The notes: generated by a model from the sequence alone, not told the origin. A DNA stretch of 43,368 bases from Prevotellaceae bacterium UBA1075 (GCA_002316015.1 DCCS01000016.1:1-43368), one strand, 5' to 3'; positions 1 through 9,598 are shown, counted from the first letter of the stretch. A program made the numbers and translations.

Positions 1-192
1 GGGCTCGAGGCCGGAAGGGCAGAAGGGCTCGAGGCCGGAAGGGCGGAGGGCGCAAGGGAGACCCGGCTGGAGACCGCCAGGAACATGCTGGCCATGGGGC
101 TGGACGCAAGCATCATATCCAAGGCCCTGGACATGTCCAGGGAAGACATAAAGGCCATCGGCCCCCACACCAGGGACGCGGAACAGGAGTGA
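1..192 (+). CDS. C-terminal end of an Rpn-family (PD-(D/E)XK nuclease/transposase-like) protein, 5' truncated by the window
   Basis: Frame 1 is open from the first base to TGA at 190-192 and gives 63 residues. It starts with two copies of an 8-residue repeat (GLEAGRAE, encoded by a 24-bp tandem repeat at 1-48) and continues into a helical segment with the motif ARNMLAMGLDASIISKALDM followed by SREDI. A charged G/A/E/R repeat leading into a short helix-turn-helix-like tail is the usual C-terminus of Bacteroidetes Rpn recombination-promoting nucleases (PDDEXK_2 family). The nuclease domain lies outside the window, so the assignment rests on the tail alone. There are no transposon ends on this side. 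Confidence 0.6.
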   Translation, partial: GLEAGRAEGLEAGRAEGARETRLETARNMLAMGLDASIISKALDMSREDIKAIGPHTRDAEQE

Positions 193-243
193 CCGCCGCG
201 CGCCACTTTTCCGCCAGCCCCCTGGGGATAAGGCTCCATCCCC

Positions 244-274
244 TTTGCCACGAGAGAATTATGCCGTAACTTTG
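244..274 (+). promoter_or_regulatory. Bacteroidetes sigma-ABfr promoter of cysS
   Basis: TTTG at 244-247, a 19-bp spacer and TAACTTTG at 267-274 match the Bacteroidetes -33/-7 consensus exactly. Transcription should start near 281, leaving a leader of about 58 nt before the cysS ATG. Confidence 0.8.
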
Positions 275-338
275 CACACCAGGACGGACGCACACCACGC
301 GCCCGCCGCATACACATTCACGAAACATCTACCCGACT

Positions 339-1838
339 ATGGAGCAACCACTCATCATCTACAATACACTCACGAGGCAGAAGGAGCTCTTCCGCCCCAT
401 CAACCCAGGCCATGCGGGCATGTATGTGTGCGGCCCCACCGTATATGGTGACGCACACCTGGGACACGCGCGCTCTGCCGTCACCTTTGACCTCCTGTTC
501 CGCTACCTCAGGCACATCGGCTATAAAGTGCGCTATGTGCGCAACATCACCGATGTGGGCCATCTGGAGCACGACGCCGACGAGGGAGAGGACAAGATTG
601 CCAAGAAAGCACGCCTGGAGCAACTGGAGCCCATGGAAGTGGCACAATACTACACCAACCGCTTCCACGAGGCCATGCACGCGCTGGGCTGCCTGCCCCC
701 CAGCATCGAGCCGCTCGCCAGCGGGCACATCATCGAGCAGGAGCAGCTGGTGCAGCAGATACTGGACAACGGATACGCCTACGTGAGCAACGGAAGCGTC
801 TATTTCGACGTGGAGAAATACAACCGCGACCACCACTACGGCATCCTCTCGGGACGCGACCTGGAGAACGTGAAGGACGCGAGCCGCAACCTGGCCGGCG
901 TGGGCGAGAAGCACAACCAGGCCGACTTCGCCCTGTGGAAGGCGGCACAGCCCGAGCACATCATGCGCTGGCCATCGCCCTGGAGCGAGGGATTCCCCGG
1001 CTGGCACTGCGAGTGCACGGCCATGGGCAGGAAATACCTGGGCGAGCACTTCGACATACACGGGGGGGGCATGGACCTCATCTTCCCGCACCATGAGTGC
1101 GAGATCGCGCAGGCCGTGGCCTCTCAAGGAAGCCAGATGGTGCGCTACTGGGTGCACAACAACATGATCACCATCGACGGCAAGAAGATGGGCAAGAGTT
1201 ACAACAACTTCATCACGCTGCCACAGTTCTTCAGTGGTGACCACCCCATGCTCGCGCAGCCCTACACGCCCATGACCATACGCTTCTTCATACTGCAGGC
1301 GCACTACCGCAGCACACTCGACTTCAGCAACGAGGCCTTGCAGGCCGCCGAGAAGGGGCTTGCCAGACTCATGGAGGGGCTGAAGAACCTGCGCCGTTTC
1401 CTGGACGGGCAGAAGGTGAAGGGGCAGCCCGCCGTGGAGATGCGGTACGTGGACGACCTCAGGCAGAAGCTCTACGACGCGATGAACGACGACCTCAACA
1501 GCCCCATCGTCATCAGCCACCTGTTTGACGCCTGCCGCGTGGTGAACACGCTGGTGGACAAGAAGGCGGGCATCAAGGCCGAGGTGGCACAGGCCCTGCT
1601 CACGCTCATGGACACCTTCACGCATGAGGTGCTGGGGCTGGACGAGGAGACGGGGGGCACCAACAAGGCGCGCGAGGAAGCCTTCGGAGCAGTGGTGGAC
1701 ATGCTGCTCGAACAGCGGCAGCAGGCCAAGGCGGAGAAGAACTGGGCTCTGAGCGACCAGATACGCGACAGGCTTGCACAGTTGGGCTTCGAGGTGAAGG
1801 ACACCAAGGACGGCTTCGCCTGGACACTGAACAAATAA
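339..1838 (+). CDS. cysS: Cysteine--tRNA ligase
   Basis: This cytoplasmic class I aminoacyl-tRNA synthetase charges tRNA-Cys with cysteine. The 499-residue product has the family's full length. Visible features are the N-terminal CGPTVYGDAHLGHAR segment (the HIGH-like signature with the first zinc-binding Cys), the GWHCECTAM and HHECEIAQ zinc ligands, and the KMGKSYNN loop (KMSKS-like) near residue 285. A DALR-type helical domain follows, and a C-terminal tail carries EKNWALSDQIRDRLAQLGFEVKDT. The ATG at 339 is the first in-frame start before the conserved N-terminus and lies 64 bases after a consensus promoter. The gene is followed by its own hairpin and appears monocistronic. Confidence 0.97.
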   Translation: MEQPLIIYNTLTRQKELFRPINPGHAGMYVCGPTVYGDAHLGHARSAVTFDLLFRYLRHIGYKVRYVRNITDVGHLEHDADEGEDKIAKKARLEQLEPMEVAQYYTNRFHEAMHALGCLPPSIEPLASGHIIEQEQLVQQILDNGYAYVSNGSVYFDVEKYNRDHHYGILSGRDLENVKDASRNLAGVGEKHNQADFALWKAAQPEHIMRWPSPWSEGFPGWHCECTAMGRKYLGEHFDIHGGGMDLIFPHHECEIAQAVASQGSQMVRYWVHNNMITIDGKKMGKSYNNFITLPQFFSGDHPMLAQPYTPMTIRFFILQAHYRSTLDFSNEALQAAEKGLARLMEGLKNLRRFLDGQKVKGQPAVEMRYVDDLRQKLYDAMNDDLNSPIVISHLFDACRVVNTLVDKKAGIKAEVAQALLTLMDTFTHEVLGLDEETGGTNKAREEAFGAVVDMLLEQRQQAKAEKNWALSDQIRDRLAQLGFEVKDTKDGFAWTLNK

Positions 1839-1843
1839 AATGC

Positions 1844-1884
1844 GGAAAGCCCCTGCCCGGCCATGGCGGGGCGGGGGCGTTTCC
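1844..1884 (+). terminator. GC-rich hairpin after cysS
   Basis: GGAAA-GCCCC (1844-1853) pairs with GGGGC-TTTCC (1874-1884, one bulged G), extended inward by TGCCC with GGGCG. The stem begins 6 nt after the cysS stop. No T-tract follows, which is common in this group. Confidence 0.6.
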
Positions 1885-1909
1885 CACCTGTACAGGAAGG
1901 GAAATCCGG

Positions 1910-1949
1910 GAGGACTCTTTCGCGAAGCGACCTTCGCGAAAGAGTCCTC
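1910..1949. repeat. Perfect 18-bp inverted repeat with a 4-nt loop
   Basis: GAGGACTCTTTCGCGAAG (1910-1927) is the exact reverse complement of CTTCGCGAAAGAGTCCTC (1932-1949), and the loop is CGAC. This is the most perfect stem in the window. It could be a second, bidirectional terminator for the convergent cysS and manC units, or a palindromic mobile or REP-like element. No copy of it was noticed elsewhere in the window. Confidence 0.75.
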
Positions 1950-2334
1950 TGCTTTTCCCGCAAGGGTTTCAGGTGGAGCTTTATCCCCAACCGGTCATTA
2001 GAAAACATCGCTTTCTTTTTGTCTTGAAACAAACCGAAAGCCGCGTGTTGCGTTAGCATACAGAGGGGATAATGGTGGTAGCCGGTTTACGTTAACTTTC
2101 TTTTTGCGCAAGGTAATTCTAATGAATGGTTTGGGCTTGTGTACTCTCCAAACCATGCCCCCCTTCCGGAACACGCAGGGCAAGCGGAAAAGCCAGCGCA
2201 GCCCGCACGCGTCAACATGACGCCCAGGCACAGGCAAACCGCAGGAGGAAGGCAAAAAGCGGAAAACCGGGAAGCACAGAGAAGCCGCCTTCACGAAACA
2301 GGGGAAACTCACACACTGCGGTGCATTGGCCATC
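1950..2334. other. Intergenic region with an AT-rich island
   Basis: No gene is supported here. About 1975-2135 is much more AT-rich than its surroundings and contains the palindrome TTGCGCAA (2104-2111) and a near-promoter TAACTTTC (2093-2100). The short open frames crossing it are compositional and match no family I recognise. 2136-2317 is GC-rich and shows no structure I can name. Confidence 0.4.
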
Positions 2335-2416
2335 GCATGCGGCTGCGTTGGCCGATGCAGCCGCATGCGTTGGCAATCGCAGCCGCATGCGTTGACCGTC
2401 CAGCCCGGGCTGGACG
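2335..2416. repeat. 22-bp tandem intergenic repeat, cluster 1, with a 20-bp palindrome
   Basis: Units start at 2335, 2357 and 2379, with an exact period of 22. Units 2 and 3 carry GCAGCCGCATGCGTTGGC or a one-base variant. In unit 1 the 12-bp core is inverted (GCATGCGGCTGC). A degenerate partial unit precedes them at about 2318-2334. The cluster runs into CGTCCAGCCC followed by its exact reverse complement (2397-2416). Clusters 2 (17457-17541) and 3 (43283-43368) belong to the same family. Open frames across the cluster are by-products of the repeat. Confidence 0.85.
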
Positions 2417-2454
2417 CAAGGCGCGGTGCGGCACCCCCCACCCCACATACGCAT

Positions 2455-2485
2455 GGCGCGGACACCCCGCCAGGATGTCCGCGCC
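2455..2485 (-). terminator. Hairpin downstream of manC
   Basis: GGCGCGGACA (2455-2464) pairs perfectly with TGTCCGCGCC (2476-2485). It begins 28 nt past the manC stop on the minus strand and probably ends the SGNH-manC transcript. Confidence 0.6.
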
Positions 2486-2513
2486 GCCAGGATGCCTCAC
2501 TGCGGCAGGGGCA

Positions 2514-3593
2514 TCAGGAGAAACTGGTGTCATTGTGCATCCTGCGCATGGCGGCCACATCGTTGCGGGGGCATATCATGAGTATGCCCTCCTCCTCGGC
2601 CACCACATAGTCCCGCAGCCCCTTGACCACTGCCGTGCGCCCCCCGGAGAGGCGTATCACATTGTTGTGGCACTCATACAGGTAGGCGGGAGTGTGGAGC
2701 AGGACGTTGCCGTCGGGGTCGGACGGGGCATCGTCATAGAGGCTCGTCCATGTGCCTATGTCGGCCCAGCCGAAATGTCCCTGCTGCACATATACCTGGT
2801 TGCTGCGCTCCAGGATGCTGAGGTCAACGCCCAGGTTGGGCAATGAGGTGAAGAACTCGGGCACGAGGCGCGGCGAGGCGGTCTCCGCCTCGGCCATCAT
2901 GCGCGGGATCTCCACCTGGTACTCTGGCACGAGGCTGTACAGGTTGCTCAGCATGACCTCCACATGGTAGGTGAGGAGCCCGGTGTTCCACAGGAAGTTG
3001 CCCTCCTGCATGAAGACGCGCGCAAAGTCTGCGCCGGGCTTCTCGGTGAAGGACTTCACGGGGAAGATGCCCGGAGCGATCTCGCGGCTGTCCTCTGTCT
3101 GTATGTATCCGTAGCCCGTCTCGGGCCTGGTGGGGGTGATGCCCGTCACCAGGATGCCCTCCTTGCGCGCGGCGAAGGCCAGGGCATCCGCCATGTCGCG
3201 CCTGAAGAGAGACTCGCCGGTCACTATCTGGTCGGCGGGCGTGACCAGCAGGCACGCCTGAGGGTCGCGCTTGGCCACCACCACGGTGCTCCACGCCACC
3301 GAGGCCAGTGTGCCCCTGCGCAGCGGCTCCTCCAGGATGTGCTCGTCATCCACCTGCGGCAGTTGCTCGTACACCAGCGGCAGGTAGTCCACATTGGTCG
3401 ATATGTAGATGTGGTCCTGGGGCATGAACTCCGCCAGGCGGTCATAGGTCTGTTGCAGGAGCGAGCGCCCCGTGCCGAAGAAGTCGATGAACTGCTTGGG
3501 CCTGTGCGCGCTGCTCACGGGCCACAGGCGGCTTCCGCAGCCCCCGGCCAGTATGAGGCAGTAGTTATGGTTGTCCATGGATACTGTGTTCAT
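2514..3593 (-). CDS. manC: Mannose-1-phosphate guanylyltransferase (GDP-mannose pyrophosphorylase)
   Basis: The enzyme makes GDP-mannose from GTP and mannose-1-phosphate, feeding GDP-mannose and GDP-fucose dependent surface glycan synthesis. The 359-residue product opens with the nucleotidyltransferase signature LILAGGCGSRLWPVS and RPKQF, then has LLVTPADQIV, ETGYGYIQ, SFTEKPGADFA and FLWNTGLL, and near the C-terminus FGWADIGTWTSLY. It lacks the C-terminal isomerase domain of bifunctional enzymes, as is usual in Bacteroidetes. I chose ATG at 3593 because AGGAGG lies 5 nt upstream; a GTG at 3599 overlaps that site and is less likely. It starts 9 nt after the SGNH gene stops, so the two are probably co-transcribed. 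Confidence 0.93.
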   Translation of the reverse strand: MNTVSMDNHNYCLILAGGCGSRLWPVSSAHRPKQFIDFFGTGRSLLQQTYDRLAEFMPQDHIYISTNVDYLPLVYEQLPQVDDEHILEEPLRRGTLASVAWSTVVVAKRDPQACLLVTPADQIVTGESLFRRDMADALAFAARKEGILVTGITPTRPETGYGYIQTEDSREIAPGIFPVKSFTEKPGADFARVFMQEGNFLWNTGLLTYHVEVMLSNLYSLVPEYQVEIPRMMAEAETASPRLVPEFFTSLPNLGVDLSILERSNQVYVQQGHFGWADIGTWTSLYDDAPSDPDGNVLLHTPAYLYECHNNVIRLSGGRTAVVKGLRDYVVAEEEGILMICPRNDVAAMRRMHNDTSFS

Positions 3594-3602
3594 TGTCACC
3601 TC

Positions 3603-4295
3603 CTAACGCAGTTTCTTGATGACGGGGAGCAGCAGGCGCTCCATCACCGTATACCCCTCCGCGTTGGGGTGCACGCCGGGATTGTCCTTGGCATACTCGG
3701 CCCTCATGGCTGTCCCCTCGTCGTTGACCATCGCGCTGAAGTAATCGACATAGGGTATCTTGTTGGCCCTGGCGTATGCCCTGACACGCTCGTTGAGCGA
3801 GCGTATCTTCTGCATGCTGTCGGTGATGCCGCGCCTCCAGCCGAAGCCCCCGGCAGGCAGGCAGCTGGTGAGGATGACCTTTATCTTGTGGTAGCGCGCG
3901 AGCTCCACCATGGAGCACACGTTGCCGAAGGTGAGGTCCTCGTCGTACGCGCCTGTGTTCTCGGCGATGTCATTCGTGCCATAATTGATGACCACCACCT
4001 TGGGCCGCAGGTTGATAACGTCCTGGCGGAAGCGCAGGAGGAACTGGTAGGAGGTCTGCCCGCTTATGCCCCGCCCTATCAGCCCGTTGTCCTTGAAGAA
4101 CTGCGGGTGTGTGCCTGGCCATCCGTCGGTGATGCTGTTGCCCATGAGCACCACACGCCGCTCGCCCTTGGCGGGGAGTCCCAGCGTCTGGTTGGCCTGC
4201 GCGTAGCGGTTCCAGTTGGCGAACTCGTGTTTCTGGGCCTGCGCGCCCAGGCTCGCAAGCAGAAGTATCTGCAGCAGGAGGGTTCTTGCTTTCAT
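3603..4295 (-). CDS. Exported SGNH/GDSL-family hydrolase (esterase-like)
   Basis: The 230-residue product begins with a clear signal peptide (KARTLLLQILLLASLGAQAQ), so it is periplasmic or secreted. The SGNH blocks are all visible: VVLMGNSITDGWPG (nucleophile Ser), GLIGRGISGQT (Gly block), VVVINYGTNDIAE (Asn block) and NPGVHPNAEGYTVM in place of the usual DxxHPN motif. In GVHP the Asp position appears to be filled by DNPGVH. The family includes lipases, acetyl-xylan esterases and platelet-activating-factor acetylhydrolases; the substrate is unknown. The start was set at the signal-peptide ATG, because the open frame further upstream runs through a promoter and a terminator. It is first in a two-gene unit with manC. 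Confidence 0.88.
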   Translation of the reverse strand: MKARTLLLQILLLASLGAQAQKHEFANWNRYAQANQTLGLPAKGERRVVLMGNSITDGWPGTHPQFFKDNGLIGRGISGQTSYQFLLRFRQDVINLRPKVVVINYGTNDIAENTGAYDEDLTFGNVCSMVELARYHKIKVILTSCLPAGGFGWRRGITDSMQKIRSLNERVRAYARANKIPYVDYFSAMVNDEGTAMRAEYAKDNPGVHPNAEGYTVMERLLLPVIKKLR

Positions 4296-4327
4296 CTTGT
4301 ATGCGTTTTTTTCTGTTTCCGCATGTG

Positions 4328-4335
4328 CAAATTTA
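4328..4335 (-). promoter_or_regulatory. -7 box upstream of the SGNH hydrolase gene
   Basis: On the minus strand this reads TAAATTTG, an exact TAnnTTTG match 32 bases upstream of the ATG. CAA/CAAA matches to the -33 element occur at 4348-4354, but the spacing (12-16) is short, so only the -7 part is confident. Confidence 0.6.
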
Positions 4336-4358
4336 GGGCTTTCCGCACAAACAAGACA

Positions 4359-4391
4359 GCAGGGAGGGAAGTTTTTGGCTTCCCTCCCTGC
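4359..4391 (-). terminator. Terminator hairpin of the greA-HIT unit
   Basis: GCAGGGAGGGAAG (4359-4371) pairs perfectly with CTTCCCTCCCTGC (4379-4391) around a 7-nt loop. On the minus strand it is followed by TGTCTTGTTTG. It separates the HIT gene from the promoter of the SGNH gene. Confidence 0.75.
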
Positions 4392-4510
4392 CCGTTTTAA
4401 CTTCTTGTAATATTTCCCGCCCGCGCGGGGCAGTCCCGGCATGCGGCCTGCAGCCTGTGTGTGCGGCGCGCGGCGCGCGCGCTGTGTGTCCCACGCGTGC
4501 CCCATGCCCG

Positions 4511-4903
4511 TCACAGCTGCTCGCGTATGCTCCGGGCTATCTGCTCAAGCTCGTCGGGCGTGAGTTGCAGGTGGGGATTGGTGAAGCGCATGTCGGCCTC
4601 GCTCTGCATGGGCACCAGGTGGATGTGTGCGTGGGGCACCTCGAGCCCCAGCACGCACTGCCCCACCTTGACACAGGGGATGGCCTTGCGGATGGCGATG
4701 GCCACCTTCTTGGCGAAGACCTGCAGCCCGGCCAGCTCGTCGTCGGGCAGGTCAAAGATGTAGTCCACCTCGCGCTTGGGTATCACCAGCGTGTGTCCCC
4801 TCTGCAGGGGGCTGATGTCGAGAAACGCGAAGTAGCGCTCGTCCTCGGCTATCTTGTGGCAGGGTATCTCGCCCGCCACTATCCTGGAGAATATGCTTGC
4901 CAT
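4511..4903 (-). CDS. HIT-family nucleotide-binding protein
   Basis: The 130-residue product is a complete small HIT-domain hydrolase. It begins with SIFSRIVAGEIPCHKIAED, has FLDISPLQRGHTLVIPKRE in the middle, and the histidine-triad motif HAHIHLVPM near residue 100. Bacterial members hydrolyse adenosine phosphoramidates and related nucleotides in the cytoplasm; the natural substrate is often unknown. The ATG at 4903 lies 11 nt after the greA stop with a G-rich site (GAGGGGG) just upstream, so it is translated from a greA-HIT message. Confidence 0.93.
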   Translation of the reverse strand: MASIFSRIVAGEIPCHKIAEDERYFAFLDISPLQRGHTLVIPKREVDYIFDLPDDELAGLQVFAKKVAIAIRKAIPCVKVGQCVLGLEVPHAHIHLVPMQSEADMRFTNPHLQLTPDELEQIARSIREQL

Positions 4904-4914
4904 GGCGCGCCCCC

Positions 4915-5382
4915 TCACTCGTATGAGATGGATATGACCTCGAGCTGTATGGTGCCCTGGGGCACGCGTATCTCGGCCACGTCGCCCACTCTCTTGCCCA
5001 GCAGACCCTTGGCGATGGGGGTCTCCACACTGATCTTGCCTGCCTTGAGGTCGGCCTCGCTCGCGCTCACGATGGTGTACTTCATCCTCATGTTGTTCCT
5101 CACGTTGCGCAGCTCCACCGTCGCGAGTATCTGCACGGTGCCGGTGTCCATGTGGGTGGTGTCGATGATCTTGGCCTCCATGATGGTCTTCTTCAGCATC
5201 GCTATCTCGGTCTCGAGCTTGCTCTGCCATTCCTTGGCGGCGTCGTACTCGGCGTTCTCTGACAGGTCGCCCTTGTCGCGCGCCTCGGCGATCGCGGCAC
5301 TGGCGGCTGGCCTGTCAACGCTCTCCATGTGCTGTAACTTGGCCACGAGTTCATCGTAGCCCTTTTGTGACATATAAGCCAT
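4915..5382 (-). CDS. greA: Transcription elongation factor GreA
   Basis: GreA enters the secondary channel of RNA polymerase and stimulates cleavage of backtracked RNA. The 155-residue product has normal length. It shows the N-terminal coiled coil (about residues 1-75) with the signature RDKGDLSENAEYDAAKEWQ, whose acidic tip (DLSENAEYD) carries the catalytic Asp and Glu, and a C-terminal FKBP-like domain with VGDVAEIRVPQG and TIQLEVISIS. It is the first gene of a two-gene unit with the HIT protein and has a perfect upstream promoter and a leader of about 130 nt. Confidence 0.97.
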   Translation of the reverse strand: MAYMSQKGYDELVAKLQHMESVDRPAASAAIAEARDKGDLSENAEYDAAKEWQSKLETEIAMLKKTIMEAKIIDTTHMDTGTVQILATVELRNVRNNMRMKYTIVSASEADLKAGKISVETPIAKGLLGKRVGDVAEIRVPQGTIQLEVISISYE

Positions 5383-5502
5383 AGTGTTTGTTGTGTTTTA
5401 AGATTATGCCTGCCGGCAACGTTTTGTATGGGATGCTGCTTCGGGAAAGAGCAAAAACAAAAGAATCCCAGCCCTTGGAGCCAGAACCCTTTACCCATTA
5501 CT

Positions 5503-5550
5503 CGTTGATGTCAACGCTGCAAAGATAGGCACAAAAAACGAACCCGCAAA
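5503..5550 (-). promoter_or_regulatory. greA promoter with a palindrome at the predicted start site
   Basis: On the minus strand TTTG (5547-5550), a 19-bp spacer and TATCTTTG (5520-5527) match the Bacteroidetes consensus exactly. A 14-bp inverted repeat, CGTTGA-TG-TCAACG (5503-5516), covers the expected transcription start. The leader to the ATG is about 130 nt. The rest of the gap (5551-5652) shows GC-rich palindromic stretches that probably end the upstream lipoprotein transcript. Confidence 0.75.
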
Positions 5551-5652
5551 CTTTTCGGCGGGAAATCTGCTTTTCCCCGGGCTCCCGGCACGCCTGGCGC
5601 ACGCGCGTGCCCCATGCCCCCAGGCACTCCCGCCGCCATGGCACCGCACGCC

Positions 5653-6795
5653 TCAGAGCAGCTTCCCGATGGACGCCCCCAGGGTCTTGGGGTCTTCCTG
5701 GCGCGACTTGAGGTCGCAGTTGCGGTCGATGAGGAAGTATGTGGGCAGGCTCTGCACGTTGTAGAGCGTGAGGATGTCGCTGCCGAGCCCCTCCTCGCAA
5801 TACACACAAGTCCAGGGCAACCGCTCGCTGCGCTGGGTCCAGAAGTGCCTGTCGGGGTCGACACACACCTGGTAAATCTCGAAGCCGCGGCTGTGGTAGC
5901 GGTCATAAAGCTCGCGCAGCTGCAGCGTGCGCTCGGGCGCGCCATCCAGGCCGAGCGCGGTGAAGTCAAGCAGCACCACCTTGCCCTTGAGGTCGCTGAG
6001 CGTGCGCTCCGTGCCGTGGATGTCGGGGAAGGTCATGTCGATGATGCCCAGTTCCCGCACCTTGCTGTGGCTGGTGTCGATGACTATCTCGCGGGGCCTG
6101 GCCTGCAGGCGCTGTCCCTCCATCACGATGTTGTACAGGTTCTGGGCCCGCTGGCTGCCGGGGTACTTCTCGCTCCAGGCATTGGCCACGGCGCGCACCC
6201 AGGTGAGGTCGCTGCGGTCGGCCATGGGGTCAAACAGGAGCCGCCCCCCGAGCGCCTGGAAGCAGGCATAATAGCTGGCGGCCGCATCGTAGCGGTTCTG
6301 TATGATGTCCGTCTTGACCTCTGTCTTGTACTGCCGCACCAGGTCGTCAATCATGCGGTCTCGCTCCTCCACGGTATAGTCGCGGTCATCGGCCACACGC
6401 CTGACGGCCCTCTCCAGGTCGGCGAGCTTGAGGCACAGGAGACGTATGGTGTCGCAGGCGCCGCTGCCCTCCACGCGGTAGCCGAAGGACATGTCCCTGA
6501 GGCTGGCCTCCACCCGCACCGTCTCGGTGCTGTCAATGGCCAGGTTCACGCACTGGCCGCCTATCCTCAGGCGGTAGAACTCGGGGGTGGACATGGTGTC
6601 GCCCCTGAGCGCGAACGCCCCGTCGGCGCCCAGCCTCACCGAGTCCACCACCTCGATGCCGTCGCCCAGCGAGAGGTGCTCAAGGTACAGGACCGTGTCG
6701 GCGGCGTCCGTTATATGGCCCTCCACACAGAACTGGCCACCATGCCGGCACGAGGCCACCGCGACGGCAAGAACAAGCAGGCATATCTTTCTCAT
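5653..6795 (-). CDS. Thioredoxin-fold lipoprotein (DUF4369 plus AhpC/TSA-TlpA-like domain) lacking the CxxC pair
   Basis: The 380-residue product begins with a lipoprotein signal (RKICLLVLAVAVASC; lipobox Cys at residue 15), so it should be membrane-anchored. An N-terminal beta-rich DUF4369-type domain (FCVEGHITDAADTVLYLE, about residues 20-115) is followed by a helical linker and a thioredoxin-like domain (about 240-380) with GKVVLLDFTALG, FEIYQVCVDPD and SLPTYFLIDRN. Bacteroidetes relatives are annotated as TlpA-like disulfide reductases, but the segment that should hold WCxxC reads FTALGLDGAPERT. The redox pair is therefore absent, and the protein may act in binding or chaperoning. The start at 6795 gives a clean signal peptide; an ATG 5 codons upstream is possible. 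A partial -7 (TACCTTTA) lies near 6822-6829. Confidence 0.85.
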   Translation of the reverse strand: MRKICLLVLAVAVASCRHGGQFCVEGHITDAADTVLYLEHLSLGDGIEVVDSVRLGADGAFALRGDTMSTPEFYRLRIGGQCVNLAIDSTETVRVEASLRDMSFGYRVEGSGACDTIRLLCLKLADLERAVRRVADDRDYTVEERDRMIDDLVRQYKTEVKTDIIQNRYDAAASYYACFQALGGRLLFDPMADRSDLTWVRAVANAWSEKYPGSQRAQNLYNIVMEGQRLQARPREIVIDTSHSKVRELGIIDMTFPDIHGTERTLSDLKGKVVLLDFTALGLDGAPERTLQLRELYDRYHSRGFEIYQVCVDPDRHFWTQRSERLPWTCVYCEEGLGSDILTLYNVQSLPTYFLIDRNCDLKSRQEDPKTLGASIGKLL

Positions 6796-6935
6796 AATTC
6801 CGTTCTCCATTTTCTGTGCCGTAAAGGTACTGCGATTTTCTCCCTTTCGGGCACTATTCTGGCCAAAAGGGAAGAAAAGAGCGCACGCGCAAGAGAAAAC
6901 GCGCCACGCCCTGCCCCGTTCCAATAATAAAGATG

Positions 6936-6943
6936 TATCTTTG
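6936..6943 (+). promoter_or_regulatory. -7 box of the pnp promoter
   Basis: TATCTTTG is an exact TAnnTTTG match 42 bases before the pnp ATG. No convincing -33 TTTG is seen at the expected distance. Confidence 0.6.
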
Positions 6944-6985
6944 CATGATTTTCATTTGACGCAAAAATATATCGAGATTAACAAG

Positions 6986-9235
<2,250 letters not shown>

Positions 9236-9275
9236 GCAGCGGACAGGCGGGGCGTGACGCTCCCGCAAGCACAGG

Positions 9276-9307
9276 GAAGGCGCGCATCCGGCAGGATGCG
9301 CGCCTTC
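9276..9307 (+). terminator. Terminator of pnp
   Basis: GAAGGCGCGCATCC (9276-9289) pairs perfectly with GGATGCGCGCCTTC (9294-9307) around the loop GGCA, followed by TGTCATCAT. It lies 41 nt after the pnp stop. The following stretch, 9308-9598, shows no gene or structure I can support. Confidence 0.8.
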
Positions 9308-9598
9308 TGTCATCATACCGCCCCTCCCACGCCCATGGCCGTCCGGCACATGAGGCACGCGCCCTGGCGGGTGCTTCCTCCATCCTCCCACGGGTTCTGG
9401 TACCGCGCCGGGCAAGCCCTTGCGCCACAGGAGGAATGCCACCTCACGCCACACCACCGGCCGAGAAGGCAGGCCAGAGGAAAGGGCGGGAATGTCCTGC
9501 GGGAGGGAGAATGCCGCGCGCGAGTCCACGTCCAGCCCCCACGGGATGGCTGCGGGGCGGGAACGGACACGGCCGGGGGAAACCGCCACGAGGCACGC

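Noticed and set aside
318..1625. Long minus-strand open frame opposite cysS
   Set aside because: It is the shadow of cysS in a GC-rich genome and is low-complexity His/Val/Leu-rich.
2139..2846. Long open frames through the 22-bp repeats (HALAIAAACV-like translations), also at about 17200-17790
   Set aside because: They are by-products of GC-rich repeats, overlap real genes on the other strand and have no family resemblance.
9308..9598. A small gene between the pnp terminator and the 44-bp array
   Set aside because: The open frames there have no start context, no promoter and run into the repeat in changing frames.
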